Shown here: piece by piece, positions 1 through 8,153 of the stretch | Layout of the letters: every line of letters begins with the position of its first letter | Position numbering within the stretch: the stretch's first letter is position 1 | The notes under the pieces: generated by a model | The model's database searches: none | The model's input: the letters and a program-made list of their open reading frames with translations, nothing else | What the model was told of the DNA's origin: nothing | Position numbers and translations under genes: made by a program | Assembly (NCBI GenBank): GCA_017624715.1 | Contig: JAGAMN010000030.1 | Coordinates: 1-51,253, forward strand | Reading direction: 5' to 3' | From: Oscillospiraceae bacterium | Lineage (GTDB): Bacteria > Bacillota > Clostridia > Oscillospirales > Oscillospiraceae | DNA: 51,253 nucleotides

Positions 1-145
1 TCAGCTTGTAAGTCCGCTTCATGGTCTTCTTGTACAGAGGATGCTGGTAGCTATCCTCAACCGCAACCACAATGGTCTTGTCCATCTTATCGGAGACAAC
101 AGTACCAATTCTGGTCTTGCGGAAAGCTCTGGTATTCTCAGTCAT
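1..145 (-). CDS. rpsQ: 30S ribosomal protein S17 (partial, C-terminus outside window)
   Basis: About 48 N-terminal codons are visible before the window edge. The visible protein begins [20 protein letters not shown] and continues with the [12 protein letters not shown] segment typical of S17, a primary 16S rRNA-binding protein of the small subunit. The start is the ATG at 143-145, 13 bases after the L29 stop, with a GGAGG-type Shine-Dalgarno between them. It is the last visible gene of the S10 operon, and its place after rpmC is the standard bacterial order. The rest of the gene lies outside the window, so integrity cannot be judged. Confidence 0.95.
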   Translation of the reverse strand, partial: MTENTRAFRKTRIGTVVSDKMDKTIVVAVEDSYQHPLYKKTMKRTYKL

Positions 146-158
146 TTACGCTTCCTCC

Positions 159-356
159 TCAGACGTTGGTCTCTTTCTCACGAATAATGGTCTTGACGCG
201 GGCAATATCCTTCTTGACAGCAGCGATCTGCATGGGGTTGTCAAGCTGGTTGGTAGCATGCTGCATCCGGAGCATGAACAGGTCCTTCTTCAGGTCGTCC
301 AGCTTCTTATTCAGCTCCTCAACAGAGAGGTTCTTGATTTCCTTTGCCTTCATCAT
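159..356 (-). CDS. rpmC: 50S ribosomal protein L29
   Basis: 65 residues, the normal length for L29, a two-helix protein beside the peptide exit tunnel. MKAKEIKNLSVEEL at the N-terminus and the later LRMQHATNQLDNPMQI segment are family hallmarks. Two ATG codons are in tandem (354-356 and 351-353). The first overlaps the L16 stop by one base (TAATG), indicating translational coupling; either could be used. Confidence 0.97.
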   Translation of the reverse strand: MMKAKEIKNLSVEELNKKLDDLKKDLFMLRMQHATNQLDNPMQIAAVKKDIARVKTIIREKETNV

Positions 357-784
357 TATTCACCACCATTCTCAGAAACTTCCTTGGTGATGATCTTGGT
401 CTTGATGGGCAGCTTGTGCTGAGCAAGACGCAGAGCCTCGCGGGCGACCTCTTCGGAAACGCCGCCGATCTCAAACATCACCTTCTGATTCTTAACGACT
501 GCGACCCAGCCTTCAGGAGCGCCCTTACCGGAACCCATACGGGTGCCCAGGCCCTTCTTGGAATAAGGCTTGTCGGGGAAAATCTTGATCCAGACCTTAC
601 CGCCACGCTTGGTGTAACGGGTCATGGCAATACGGGCTGCCTCGATCTGGTTGCCGGTGATCCAGCCGGGCTCCAGAGCCTGGATGCCGAAGTCACCGTA
701 AGCAACCTTATTGCCGCGGGAGGCAGCGCCGGTCATACGGCCACGCTGAACCTTGCGGTACTTAACTCTTTTGGGCATCAGCAT
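356..784 (-). CDS. rplP: 50S ribosomal protein L16
   Basis: 142 residues, full length. It begins [19 protein letters not shown], as in Bacillus L16, and carries the G-F-G-I-Q and [16 protein letters not shown] segments that contact 23S rRNA near the A-site tRNA. Its ATG overlaps the S3 stop by one base, so translation is coupled to rpsC. The next gene rpmC starts at its stop codon in the same way. Confidence 0.98.
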   Translation of the reverse strand: MLMPKRVKYRKVQRGRMTGAASRGNKVAYGDFGIQALEPGWITGNQIEAARIAMTRYTKRGGKVWIKIFPDKPYSKKGLGTRMGSGKGAPEGWVAVVKNQKVMFEIGGVSEEVAREALRLAQHKLPIKTKIITKEVSENGGE

Positions 785-1557
785 TAGCGGTTGCCTCCTT
801 CTTTACGGAAATTGGGTCTGTCACCCTGGCGGCGCTCGCCACCCTGGCGACGGTCACCCTGACGGCGGTCGCCACGACGCTCACGGCGCTCACGGGGAGC
901 GGGCTCGGGAGCAGCGCTGCGCAGGGTGGTATTCAGGACCTCGCCCTTGTAGATCCAAACCTTAACACCGATGCGGCCGTAGGTAGTGGCAGCCTCAGCG
1001 AAGCCGTATTCGATATCAGCACGGATGGTCTGCAGGGGGATGGTACCCTCGTGATAGCTCTCGGAGCGGGCGATTTCAGCGCCGCCCAGACGGCCGGAGC
1101 AGGTAACCTTGATGCCCTTGGCACCCAGGCGAGTAGCCTGCTGCATAGCCTTCTTCATTGCACGGCGGAAGGAGATGCGCTTCTCCAGCTGCTGTGCGAT
1201 GTTCTCGGCAACCAGCTGAGCGTTCAGGTCGGGGGAGCGAACCTCCACGATGTTCAGAGCAACGCTCTTGCCCAGCTTGCCTTCCATCTCCTTGCGCAGG
1301 TTCTCGATTTCGGCACCAGCCTTACCGATCACCACGCCGGGACGGGAGCAGTTGATGTTGATCTTGACCTTGCCATTGCTGCGCTCGATCTCGATCTTAG
1401 CGACGCCAGCGGCGTACAGCTTGTTCTTCAGATACTTACGGATGTTGTAGTCTTCGACGACCAGGTCACCGACCTTGTCCTCGCGGGCGTACCAGCGGGA
1501 ATCCCAGTCCTTGATAACGCCTACCCGCAGTCCATGGGGATTAACTTTCTGTCCCAT
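784..1557 (-). CDS. rpsC: 30S ribosomal protein S3
   Basis: S3 of the small-subunit head, near the mRNA entry channel. The N-terminal [15 protein letters not shown] and a KH domain with [13 protein letters not shown] at about residues 73-85 are clear. At 257 residues it is longer than the usual ~220 because of a low-complexity C-terminal tail of about 40 residues rich in Arg, Gly, Asp and Gln, including repeated G-D-R-R-Q-G units. The start ATG has an AGGAGGTAGCT-type ribosome site. The tail is variable among Firmicutes S3 proteins; what it binds here is unknown. Confidence 0.97.
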   Translation of the reverse strand: MGQKVNPHGLRVGVIKDWDSRWYAREDKVGDLVVEDYNIRKYLKNKLYAAGVAKIEIERSNGKVKININCSRPGVVIGKAGAEIENLRKEMEGKLGKSVALNIVEVRSPDLNAQLVAENIAQQLEKRISFRRAMKKAMQQATRLGAKGIKVTCSGRLGGAEIARSESYHEGTIPLQTIRADIEYGFAEAATTYGRIGVKVWIYKGEVLNTTLRSAAPEPAPRERRERRGDRRQGDRRQGGERRQGDRPNFRKEGGNR

Positions 1558-1570
1558 AGCTACCTCCTGA

Positions 1571-1906
1571 TTAAGCCTTCTCGCTCACACCGATGGTGAT
1601 GTGAGTGGTTCTCTTGTTGATCCGCACGAAGCCACGGCGGGAAGCAATGCGGCCACGCTTCAGGATGGGGCCGGGGTTTGCAGTCACAGTGGAAACGTAC
1701 AGGTTGTCAGCATTCATGCCGTTGTTGTGCTCAGCGTTGGCAACAGCGCTCTTCAGCAGCTTAGCCATGGGCTCACAGGCTGCCTTGGAAGTCTGGCTCA
1801 TCAGAGCGGCGGCGGTCTTAACGTCCTTGCCGCGGATCATGTCGCAAACCAGCTTAACCTTGCGAGGAGACATACGGACGAATTTAACATGTGCAAAAAC
1901 TTCCAT
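1571..1906 (-). CDS. rplV: 50S ribosomal protein L22
   Basis: 111 residues, normal length for L22, whose beta-hairpin lines the peptide exit tunnel. [18 protein letters not shown] near residue 10 and [21 protein letters not shown] near the C-terminus are family signatures; the latter is the tunnel hairpin. Start ATG at 1904-1906 follows an AAGGAGGAAG site, 12 bases after the S19 stop. Confidence 0.97.
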   Translation of the reverse strand: MEVFAHVKFVRMSPRKVKLVCDMIRGKDVKTAAALMSQTSKAACEPMAKLLKSAVANAEHNNGMNADNLYVSTVTANPGPILKRGRIASRRGFVRINKRTTHITIGVSEKA

Positions 1907-1918
1907 TTTTCTTCCTCC

Positions 1919-2197
1919 TTACTTGCTGTTAGCGGTCTTGCTGCCGGAGTGACCCCGGAAGGTCCGGGTGGGAACGAACTCACCCAGCTTGTGGCCGACC
2001 ATGTCCTCAGTGACATAGACGGGAACGTGCTTACGGCCGTCGTGGACAGCGATGGTGTGGCCTACAAAGGAGGGGAAAATGGTGGAAGCTCTGGACCAGG
2101 TCTTCAGAACCTTCTTTTCGCCAGCCTTGTTCAGCTCCTCAACGCGCTTGTACAGCTCGGGAGCTACGAAAGGGCCTTTTTTAATACTTCTGCTCAT
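1919..2197 (-). CDS. rpsS: 30S ribosomal protein S19
   Basis: 92 residues, full length. It starts [19 protein letters not shown] and has the [21 protein letters not shown] and [10 protein letters not shown] motifs of S19, which sits in the head of the 30S subunit near S13. A strong Shine-Dalgarno (AAGGAGG) precedes the ATG, 12 bases after the rplB stop. Confidence 0.98.
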   Translation of the reverse strand: MSRSIKKGPFVAPELYKRVEELNKAGEKKVLKTWSRASTIFPSFVGHTIAVHDGRKHVPVYVTEDMVGHKLGEFVPTRTFRGHSGSKTANSK

Positions 2198-2209
2198 TTC
2201 ATTTCCTCC

Positions 2210-3046
2210 TTACTTGCTGTTTCTGCGCTTGACGATGAACTTATCGGTGGGGTTCTTCGTCTTACGAGTCTTGTAACCCAGAGCAGGCTTGCCCCAAGGA
2301 GTAACAGGGCCGGGACGGCCGATGGGGCTGCGGCCCTCACCACCACCGTGGGGGTGGTCATTGGGGTTCATAACAGAGCCGCGGACGGTGGGACGGATAC
2401 CCATGTGGCGGGTACGGCCGGCCTTACCGATGTGAACATTCTCGTGGTCCAGATTGCCAACCTGACCGATGCAAGCGGTGCAGTTGGTGCGGACATAGCG
2501 CACTTCGCCGGAGGGCAGACGGACCTGAGCCAGCTCGCCTTCCTTAGCCATCAGCTGAGCAGCGGTGCCGGCGGAGCGGACCATCTGTGCGCCGTGGCCG
2601 GGCTGCAGCTCCACATTGTGGATAACAGTACCGACAGGAATGTTGGCGATGGGCAGGCAGTTACCGGGCTTGATATCGGCAGAGGCGGAGGAGATGACCT
2701 TGTCGCCAGCCTTCAGGCCGTTGGGGGCCAGAATGTAGCTCAGGGTGTTGTCCTCGTAGCGGATCAGTGCGATATAAGCGCTGCGGTTGGGATCGTACTC
2801 CAGGCGCTCGACAGTGGCGAACATGTCCAGCTTCTGACGCTTGAAGTCGATGATACGATACTTACGCTTGTTGCCGCCGCCGCGATGACGGACGGTGATG
2901 TGACCATAGCTGTTGCGACCTGCATGCTTCTTGAGGGTCTCAACCAGGCTACGCTCAGGTTTTGCCTTCTTATCCACGCCGTCGAAGCCGGAAACAGTCA
3001 TGTTACGGCGTGCGGGGGTATAAGGCTTAAAAGTTTTAATAGCCAT
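2210..3046 (-). CDS. rplB: 50S ribosomal protein L2
   Basis: 278 residues, standard length. [19 protein letters not shown] opens the protein; the [12 protein letters not shown] segment and the C-terminal [19 protein letters not shown] motif near the peptidyl-transferase centre are intact. It is the largest protein of the operon. A long open frame exists on the opposite strand across this gene, but it is a compositional shadow. Confidence 0.98.
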   Translation of the reverse strand: MAIKTFKPYTPARRNMTVSGFDGVDKKAKPERSLVETLKKHAGRNSYGHITVRHRGGGNKRKYRIIDFKRQKLDMFATVERLEYDPNRSAYIALIRYEDNTLSYILAPNGLKAGDKVISSASADIKPGNCLPIANIPVGTVIHNVELQPGHGAQMVRSAGTAAQLMAKEGELAQVRLPSGEVRYVRTNCTACIGQVGNLDHENVHIGKAGRTRHMGIRPTVRGSVMNPNDHPHGGGEGRSPIGRPGPVTPWGKPALGYKTRKTKNPTDKFIVKRRNSK

Positions 3047-3075
3047 TTGCGTTTCGCTCCTTTATTGAGATTGGT

Positions 3076-3369
3076 TTAGACCATACCCTCGAACAGCTCG
3101 ATGGTCTTGGAGTCGGCAGTCAGAGTAACGATTGCCTTCTTATAGGCGGGACGGCGGCCGGCGGGATAAGCACCGGTGCGCTTGACCTTGCCCTGCATAC
3201 GGACGGTGTTGACCTTGGCAACCTTAACGCCGAAAACTTCTTCGACAGCAGCCTTGATCTCAGTCTTGTTGGCGTTGATGTCCACCATGAAAACGTACTT
3301 CTTGTCAGCGACGCTCTCCATGGACTGCTCGGTGATGACCGGGCGCTTGATAATATCGTAAACGTTCAT
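3076..3369 (-). CDS. rplW: 50S ribosomal protein L23
   Basis: 97 residues. It begins [17 protein letters not shown] and has the [20 protein letters not shown] segment of L23, the exit-tunnel protein that docks trigger factor and SRP. Its start overlaps the L4 stop by one base, so the two are coupled. Confidence 0.97.
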   Translation of the reverse strand: MNVYDIIKRPVITEQSMESVADKKYVFMVDINANKTEIKAAVEEVFGVKVAKVNTVRMQGKVKRTGAYPAGRRPAYKKAIVTLTADSKTIELFEGMV

Positions 3370-3992
3370 TATGCGAATACCTCCACGATCTTGGCAAGGG
3401 CCTCCTGATCGACAACCAGCTTCTCAGCGTTCACAACATCGTAAACATTGATCAGGTTGGCGAAGGTGACCTCGCAGCCGGGGATGTTGCGGCCGGACTT
3501 GACCACATTCTGGTCAGCGGCAGCGGTGATGACCAGGGGCTTCTTCTCAGCGCCGACGGCAGTCAGGAAAGCAGCGAATTCCTTGGTCTTGGGAGCGTCC
3601 ATCTTGATGGAGTCGATCACAACGATAGCAGAGGCAGCAGCCTTTGCACTCAGAGCGGACTTCAGAGCCAGACGCTTGGTCTTCTTGTTCAGAGTGTAGC
3701 TGTAATCCCGGGGCTTGGGAGCGAACACGATACCACCGTGGGTCCACTGAGGAGCACGGGTGCTGCCCTGACGGGCACGGCCGGTGCCCTTCTGACGCCA
3801 GGGCTTACGGCCACCGCCGGAAACCTCAGCGCGAGTCAGAGCGGACTGTGTGCCCTGACGGCAGTTAGCCAGGTGATTCTTAACTACATCGTGAACAACG
3901 GCCTTGTTGGGTGTGACGCCAAACACAGCTTCGGGCAGTTCGATCTCGCCAACCAGCTTGCCGGACATATTATAAACATTTGTCTTAAGCAT
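3369..3992 (-). CDS. rplD: 50S ribosomal protein L4
   Basis: 207 residues, full length L4. The conserved [19 protein letters not shown] tunnel-loop region sits at residues ~60-80, followed by SPQWTHGG-like [13 protein letters not shown]. In proteobacteria L4 represses its own operon through the S10 leader; whether that happens here is unknown, but a long S10 leader is present. The start ATG at 3990-3992 follows a GGAGATC ribosome site. Confidence 0.97.
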   Translation of the reverse strand: MLKTNVYNMSGKLVGEIELPEAVFGVTPNKAVVHDVVKNHLANCRQGTQSALTRAEVSGGGRKPWRQKGTGRARQGSTRAPQWTHGGIVFAPKPRDYSYTLNKKTKRLALKSALSAKAAASAIVVIDSIKMDAPKTKEFAAFLTAVGAEKKPLVITAAADQNVVKSGRNIPGCEVTFANLINVYDVVNAEKLVVDQEALAKIVEVFA

Positions 3993-4011
3993 GATTTAAG
4001 ATCTCCTTTCC

Positions 4012-4731
4012 TTAGCCTCTTGCGGAAGCCTTCTGGGGGTTTCTGCCGGAAGCCTTCTGCGGGTTCTTGCTGATGTCTGCACCAGCCTGCTTGACCTTGT
4101 GAGTCTTTACGGTGTTGCGGATATAGACCAGACCGCCCTTGGGGCCGGGGATGGCGCCCTTGATAACGATCATGTTCAGCTCTGCATCAACCTTAACAAC
4201 TTCCAGGTTCTCGATGGTGACCTGCACATTGCCCATCTGGCCTGCGCCGATCTTGCCGGGGAAGATGCGGCTCTGATGGGAGGATGCGCCCATGGAGCCT
4301 GCGTGACGGTGGACAGGGCCGCCGCCGTGGGTCATGTCAGTGCGGTGAGCGCCGTAACGCTTGATAACGCCCTGGTAGCCGTGACCCTTGGAGATGCCGG
4401 TGACATCGATCCAGTCGCCAGCAGCGAAGGTGTCAGCCTTAACCTCGTCGCCAACGTTCATGTTAGCAGCGTCTTCCAGCTTGAACTCCTTCAGGTACTT
4501 CTTGGGGGCAACGCCAGCCTTCTTCAGGTGGCCTGCCTCAGGCTTGGTCAGCTTGGACTCCTTGACATCACCGAAGCCCAGCTGGACGGCGGTGTAGCCG
4601 TCGGTCTCAACGGTCTTCTTCTGAGTAACGACGCAGGGGCCGGCTTCCACGACGGTAACCGGGATGACCTTGCCGCTCTCATCGAAGATCTGGGTCATGC
4701 CCACTTTTTTGCCGATGATTGCTTTCTTCAT
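4012..4731 (-). CDS. rplC: 50S ribosomal protein L3 with repeated C-terminal tail
   Basis: L3 of the large subunit. It begins [20 protein letters not shown] and carries the [12 protein letters not shown] and [19 protein letters not shown] peptidyl-transferase-proximal loop. At 239 residues it is longer than usual (~205-215) because of a basic C-terminal extension in which N-P-Q-K-A-S occurs twice, encoded by a short near-perfect DNA repeat at about 4018-4065. The tail overlaps no other gene. The start has an AAAGGAG site. Confidence 0.97.
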   Translation of the reverse strand: MKKAIIGKKVGMTQIFDESGKVIPVTVVEAGPCVVTQKKTVETDGYTAVQLGFGDVKESKLTKPEAGHLKKAGVAPKKYLKEFKLEDAANMNVGDEVKADTFAAGDWIDVTGISKGHGYQGVIKRYGAHRTDMTHGGGPVHRHAGSMGASSHQSRIFPGKIGAGQMGNVQVTIENLEVVKVDAELNMIVIKGAIPGPKGGLVYIRNTVKTHKVKQAGADISKNPQKASGRNPQKASARG

Positions 4732-4862
4732 TTGGGTTTACTCCTTTTGTTTTAGGTTATTGGTTGACTGGTGCATTGGGTACACCTGCCAACATGACCC
4801 GTCCGCCCGATGCTATAACAGTGCGGGCAGCGGTGAACTCCTATATTTTTAATGTATAGGAA
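4732..4862 (-). other. rpsJ-rplC intergenic leader with two small hairpins
   Basis: This 131-base spacer is longer than the other gaps of the operon (usually under 30). Reading the minus strand, a small hairpin (CCTATA / TATAGG, about 4840-4860) lies directly after the S10 stop. It is followed by a GC-rich hairpin whose arms contain CCGCTGCCCG and CGGGCGG. No U-tract follows either, so these look like RNA processing or translation-control structures rather than terminators. Function is not known. Confidence 0.4.
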
Positions 4863-5174
4863 TTACAGCTTTATCTCAATTTCAACGCCAGCCGGCAGAT
4901 CCAGGCTCATCAGAGCCTCAACGGTCTTCTGGTTGGGGTTGAGAATATCGATCAGTCTCTTGTGGGTTCTGCGCTCGAACTGCTCACGGCTGTCCTTGTA
5001 CTTGTGAACAGCGCGAAGGATAGTCACGACTTCCTTCTTGGTGGGCAGCGGGATGGGGCCGGAGACGGAGGCGCCGTTGCGCTTTGCGGTCTCCACGATC
5101 TTTGCCGCGCTGGAGTCGATCAGCTGATGATCATAAGCCTTCAGCCGGATGCGGATCATTTCCTGGTTTGCCAT
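4863..5174 (-). CDS. rpsJ: 30S ribosomal protein S10 / NusE
   Basis: 103 residues. [18 protein letters not shown] near the N-terminus and [16 protein letters not shown] are hallmark S10 segments; the protein also acts as NusE in transcription antitermination. It is the first gene of the ribosomal operon. The ATG at 5172-5174 has an AAGGAGGAAAAC ribosome site. It is separated from its promoter by a leader of about 270 bases. Confidence 0.98.
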   Translation of the reverse strand: MANQEMIRIRLKAYDHQLIDSSAAKIVETAKRNGASVSGPIPLPTKKEVVTILRAVHKYKDSREQFERRTHKRLIDILNPNQKTVEALMSLDLPAGVEIEIKL

Positions 5175-5449
5175 GGTTTGTTTTCCTCCTTGATGTTAAC
5201 GTACTCAGTTTGCTTGGTTGTCTGGGTACGGTCGAACCTCTCTGTTCACGCCGCCGTGCGTATCATTCCAGGCCAAGAAAAATGGCCGACGCAAGGCCGA
5301 CCCATTCTCCTGCCGCAGCGATATACGCGTGCGCAAAACAGAAGCAGTTCAGCCGCCCGATGACCGGACATACTCCGCGGAAGTTACCGTTTTTTAGACG
5401 CAATCTCCCGCATCATCGCAGTGCACGCGCAGAAAGTCCCTACACGCGC
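5175..5449 (-). other. Long 5' leader of the S10 operon
   Basis: About 275 bases lie between the predicted transcription start and the rpsJ ATG. No ORF with a credible ribosome site is seen. On the minus strand there is a direct repeat (GTCGGCC twice, 4 bases apart, near 5290-5307) and several GC-rich self-complementary stretches. Its length suggests an autoregulatory ribosomal-protein leader, but I cannot match it to a known class. Confidence 0.4.
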
Positions 5450-5455
5450 TCGATT

Positions 5456-5484
5456 ATGATACCACCCCTGGGGCTTTTTGTCAA
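5456..5484 (-). promoter_or_regulatory. Sigma-A promoter of the S10 operon
   Basis: On the minus strand TTGACA (5479-5484) is separated by exactly 17 bases from TATCAT (5456-5461), a near-consensus vegetative promoter. It lies between the terminator of the upstream gene and rpsJ, as expected for the start of a highly expressed ribosomal operon. Confidence 0.85.
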
Positions 5485-5499
5485 GAACTTTTTTAGAAA

Positions 5500-5543
5500 A
5501 AATCACAAAAAATTCTCCGTAATTTCAGTCATTACGGAGAATT
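5500..5543 (-). terminator. Intrinsic terminator after the SGNH lipoprotein gene
   Basis: A perfect 13-bp stem (5511-5523 with 5531-5543, 7-base loop) is followed on the minus strand by a T-rich run. It lies 22 bases after the stop of the SGNH hydrolase gene and just before the S10 promoter. Confidence 0.85.
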
Positions 5544-5565
5544 TGTTTGATTCAATTTTGCGTGT

Positions 5566-6396
5566 TTATTCTGCCGGCAGAACCTTCTTCAATTCCTCTT
5601 CCAGAATCTCAGCCAGCCGCACATGCTTTTCCAGAGACGGGTGCACACCATCCGGGAACCAGTTCTGAATATCACTGTTGATCTCCGCATTGTGGGTCAG
5701 ATCGATCAGCGGCAGATTGTAGTGGTCACAAACATCCGCCATTACATCGTAAACATTCTGCAGGGTCTTGCTCTTGGAGAATTTATAGCCCAGACTCCAA
5801 CCCTTCTCTGCCAGGCCAAAGCGGCTGCTGTTCATAGGCGCAATGACCACAATCTCCACATTGGGGTTATCCTTTTGGATCTTTTCGATGATATAGCGCA
5901 TATTGCTGTAGATCGTACCGCCGGTAGCGAGGTCATCTTCCATAGTGCCCAGCTTCTGATTGCCCTTCCAGTCGTTGATACCAAAAGCAATGGTCACCAG
6001 TTCTGCTTCCGAAAAATCGATGCCATCGATGTGGTCGCGGCCGCTGAGCTTATCCAGTACCGTGGCCTTATGTACAAAACCGGAGCCACCCACAGCCTGA
6101 TTATTCAGAATCCAACCGGTTTTCTCTGCTAATAATTTGGACCAGACTCTATTGGCATCAAAATCCAAAACGCCCTTGCCGGCATCGTCTAGGTAGCTGA
6201 AATACCCCTGGGTAATGCTGTCACCCACTGCATACCAAATCACGTTACCATCTCCGTTGTCATCCAGGAATCGAGGCGGTTGGGGTTGCGTCGGTTCCGT
6301 TGTGGGTACTCCTGTCTGTGCCGGTGCTTCCTGTGTCGAGCAACCTGCTCCAAGCAGCAACAATACAGCAAATAAGCATAGCAGTATTTTCTTCAT
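5566..6396 (-). CDS. SGNH/GDSL-family hydrolase lipoprotein
   Basis: 276 residues. The N-terminus is a lipoprotein signal (MKKILLCLF..., lipobox LGAGC with Cys19), then a short Thr/Pro/Gln linker, so the enzyme should be anchored outside the cell. SGNH blocks are visible: AVGDSITQG with nucleophile Ser60, the GxND block as FGINDWKG, and the C-terminal D-x-x-H as DGVHPS (about Asp249/His252). The substrate is unknown; carbohydrate O-acetyl esters are common for such exported esterases. The start was set at the ATG at 6394-6396 with GGAAGGGG upstream; an upstream in-frame TTG lies inside that ribosome site. It is a single-gene unit. Confidence 0.85.
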   Translation of the reverse strand: MKKILLCLFAVLLLLGAGCSTQEAPAQTGVPTTEPTQPQPPRFLDDNGDGNVIWYAVGDSITQGYFSYLDDAGKGVLDFDANRVWSKLLAEKTGWILNNQAVGGSGFVHKATVLDKLSGRDHIDGIDFSEAELVTIAFGINDWKGNQKLGTMEDDLATGGTIYSNMRYIIEKIQKDNPNVEIVVIAPMNSSRFGLAEKGWSLGYKFSKSKTLQNVYDVMADVCDHYNLPLIDLTHNAEINSDIQNWFPDGVHPSLEKHVRLAEILEEELKKVLPAE

Positions 6397-6428
6397 GATG
6401 TTTGCCCCTTCCAAAAATATATGTATAT

Positions 6429-6457
6429 ATTATAATGTACCCTCCAATATTACGCAA
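6429..6457 (-). promoter_or_regulatory. Sigma-A-like promoter of the SGNH lipoprotein gene
   Basis: Minus strand TTGCGT (6452-6457), 17-base spacer, TATAAT (6429-6434), about 33 bases before the start codon. Confidence 0.65.
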
Positions 6458-6554
6458 TACTTTTTTTCGGAGCGTTCTATTTGTCCTCCTAAGGACATAC
6501 CCTTTGGTAGACCGTGGCAGGAGCCATCCCTCCTGCCGGATGAGGAGGCTGGCT

Positions 6555-8018
6555 ATGGAAAACATTTACGCTGACATCGCCAAACGCACCGGCGGCAACA
6601 TTTACATCGGCGTGGTAGGCCCGGTTCGCACCGGCAAGTCCACATTGATCAAGCGGATCATGGAGCAGTTGGTAATCCCTGGCATTGACGATCCCTACCG
6701 CAAGGAACGTGCCCGGGACGAACTGCCCCAAAGCGGCTCGGGTAAGACCATCATGACCTCAGAGCCCAAATTTGTCCCGGAAGAGGCCGTGGAAATATCC
6801 CCCGACGGCACCACCAAGCTCCGGGTACGGATGATCGACTCCGTGGGCTATATGGTAGACGGGGCGGTAGGTGCCGAGGAGGACGGCGTTCCCAGGATGG
6901 TCACCACGCCCTGGTACGACTATGAGATCCCGCTGACAGAAGCCGCTGAGCTTGGCACCAAAAAGGTTATGGAGGAGCATTGCTCCATCGGCCTGGTGGT
7001 CACCACCGACGGCACTGTCACCGACATCCCCCGGGAGGACTACCTGGAAGCGGAAGACCGGGCCATTCGGGATATGCAGGCCACAGGAAAACCCTACTTA
7101 GTCATCATCAACTCCCGTACCCCAGGATCGGCCACCGCCCAGGCTATCCGCAAGGACATCGCCCAGCGCTATGGTGTCGAACCAATGATCGCTGATTGTC
7201 AAGCGCTGACCATTGAGGACATCGGGGACATTCTCAAGCATCTGCTATACGCGTTCCCCTTAAAGCAGTTACTGGTGTTTTTGCCCCGGTGGATGGATGC
7301 TCTGGAAGCAGAACACCCGGTAAAAGCAGCCTTATATGAGGCTTTGCTCCTCCGGGCGCAACAAATCTCCGCCCTGGGGCAGGCAGAAGCTACCCTGTCT
7401 TCCCTGCAAGACATGGAGCAGGTACTGGATTTCTCCATCCGGGACATTGACCTGGCCACCGGTACCGTATCCTGCGCTTTGCAGTTCCCCGAAGTCCTTT
7501 TCTACGAAATTCTCAGCGCCAAGGCCGGCATGCCCATTGAAAACGATGCCCAGCTGCTGGCATTACTTACGGAGCTTGCCCAAACCAAGCAGGAGTACGA
7601 CAAGATTTCCGACGCCTTGGCATCGGTGAAGGCCACCGGCTACGGCATTGTCATGCCCACCGCCGAAGAAATGACCCTTCAGCCCCCGGAGCTGCTGCGA
7701 AAGGGCGGCGCATTCGGTGTCAAGCTGAAGGCCGGCGCGCCCTCCATTCACATGATCCGGGTGGACATCGACACCGAGATCAGCCCCATGGTAGGCGGCG
7801 AACAGCAAAGTCAGGAGCTGATCAATTATCTGACCGGTGAAACCCCGGAGAAGCTGTGGGAAAGCAACATTTTCGGCCGTACGGTGTACGATCTGATCCG
7901 GGAGGGCCTCACCGCCAAGGTGATCCGGATGCCCGAGGATGTCAGAGCAAAATTCCGGGGCACCCTGGGCCGCATCGTCAACGAAGGCGCCACCGGTTTG
8001 ATCTGTCTGATTTTGTAA
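6555..8018 (+). CDS. spoIVA: Stage IV sporulation protein A (spore coat ATPase)
   Basis: 487 residues, close to the 492 of Bacillus SpoIVA. The protein is the ATPase that polymerises on the forespore surface to form the basement layer of the spore coat and is needed for cortex assembly. MENIYADIAKRTGGNIYIG at the start is a family signature, with a Walker A motif GPVRTGKST at residues 22-30. TKKVMEEHCSIGLVVTTDG follows in the middle, and the C-terminal region is complete. The ATG at 6555 has GAGGAGG upstream; the longer open frame upstream has no ribosome site. It should be sigma-E controlled, but I could not identify a convincing sigma-E promoter. It is flanked by a promoter-divergent lipoprotein gene and ends at a terminator. 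Confidence 0.96.
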   Translation: MENIYADIAKRTGGNIYIGVVGPVRTGKSTLIKRIMEQLVIPGIDDPYRKERARDELPQSGSGKTIMTSEPKFVPEEAVEISPDGTTKLRVRMIDSVGYMVDGAVGAEEDGVPRMVTTPWYDYEIPLTEAAELGTKKVMEEHCSIGLVVTTDGTVTDIPREDYLEAEDRAIRDMQATGKPYLVIINSRTPGSATAQAIRKDIAQRYGVEPMIADCQALTIEDIGDILKHLLYAFPLKQLLVFLPRWMDALEAEHPVKAALYEALLLRAQQISALGQAEATLSSLQDMEQVLDFSIRDIDLATGTVSCALQFPEVLFYEILSAKAGMPIENDAQLLALLTELAQTKQEYDKISDALASVKATGYGIVMPTAEEMTLQPPELLRKGGAFGVKLKAGAPSIHMIRVDIDTEISPMVGGEQQSQELINYLTGETPEKLWESNIFGRTVYDLIREGLTAKVIRMPEDVRAKFRGTLGRIVNEGATGLICLIL

Positions 8019-8035
8019 CACAAATATCTTTATAG

Positions 8036-8060
8036 GGGAGGGTCTTGGCCCTCCCTTTTT
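8036..8060 (+). terminator. Intrinsic terminator after spoIVA
   Basis: GGGAGGG (8036-8042) pairs with CCCTCCC (8049-8055) followed by five T, 17 bases after the spoIVA stop. Confidence 0.85.
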
Positions 8061-8092
8061 CTTAATTTCTGTCAGAAAAAGTGCTTTTTCTC

Positions 8093-8121
8093 TTTACCCC
8101 CGGGAAAATCTGTGTTAAAAT
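8093..8121 (+). promoter_or_regulatory. Candidate promoter of the YfhO-family gene
   Basis: TTTACC (8093-8098), 17-base spacer, TAAAAT (8116-8121), 33 bases upstream of the chosen ATG. Its position inside the longer open frame argues against the upstream GTG start at 8112. Confidence 0.55.
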
Positions 8122-8153
8122 GTAAGATACTTTATTTTGGTGAACCGGGAGCA

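Noticed and set aside
1601-3079. A 492-codon open frame on the plus strand across rplV, rpsS and rplB
   Set aside because: It runs antisense to three intact ribosomal protein genes and has a repetitive Gly/Ala/Leu composition with no ribosome site; a shadow of biased codon use.
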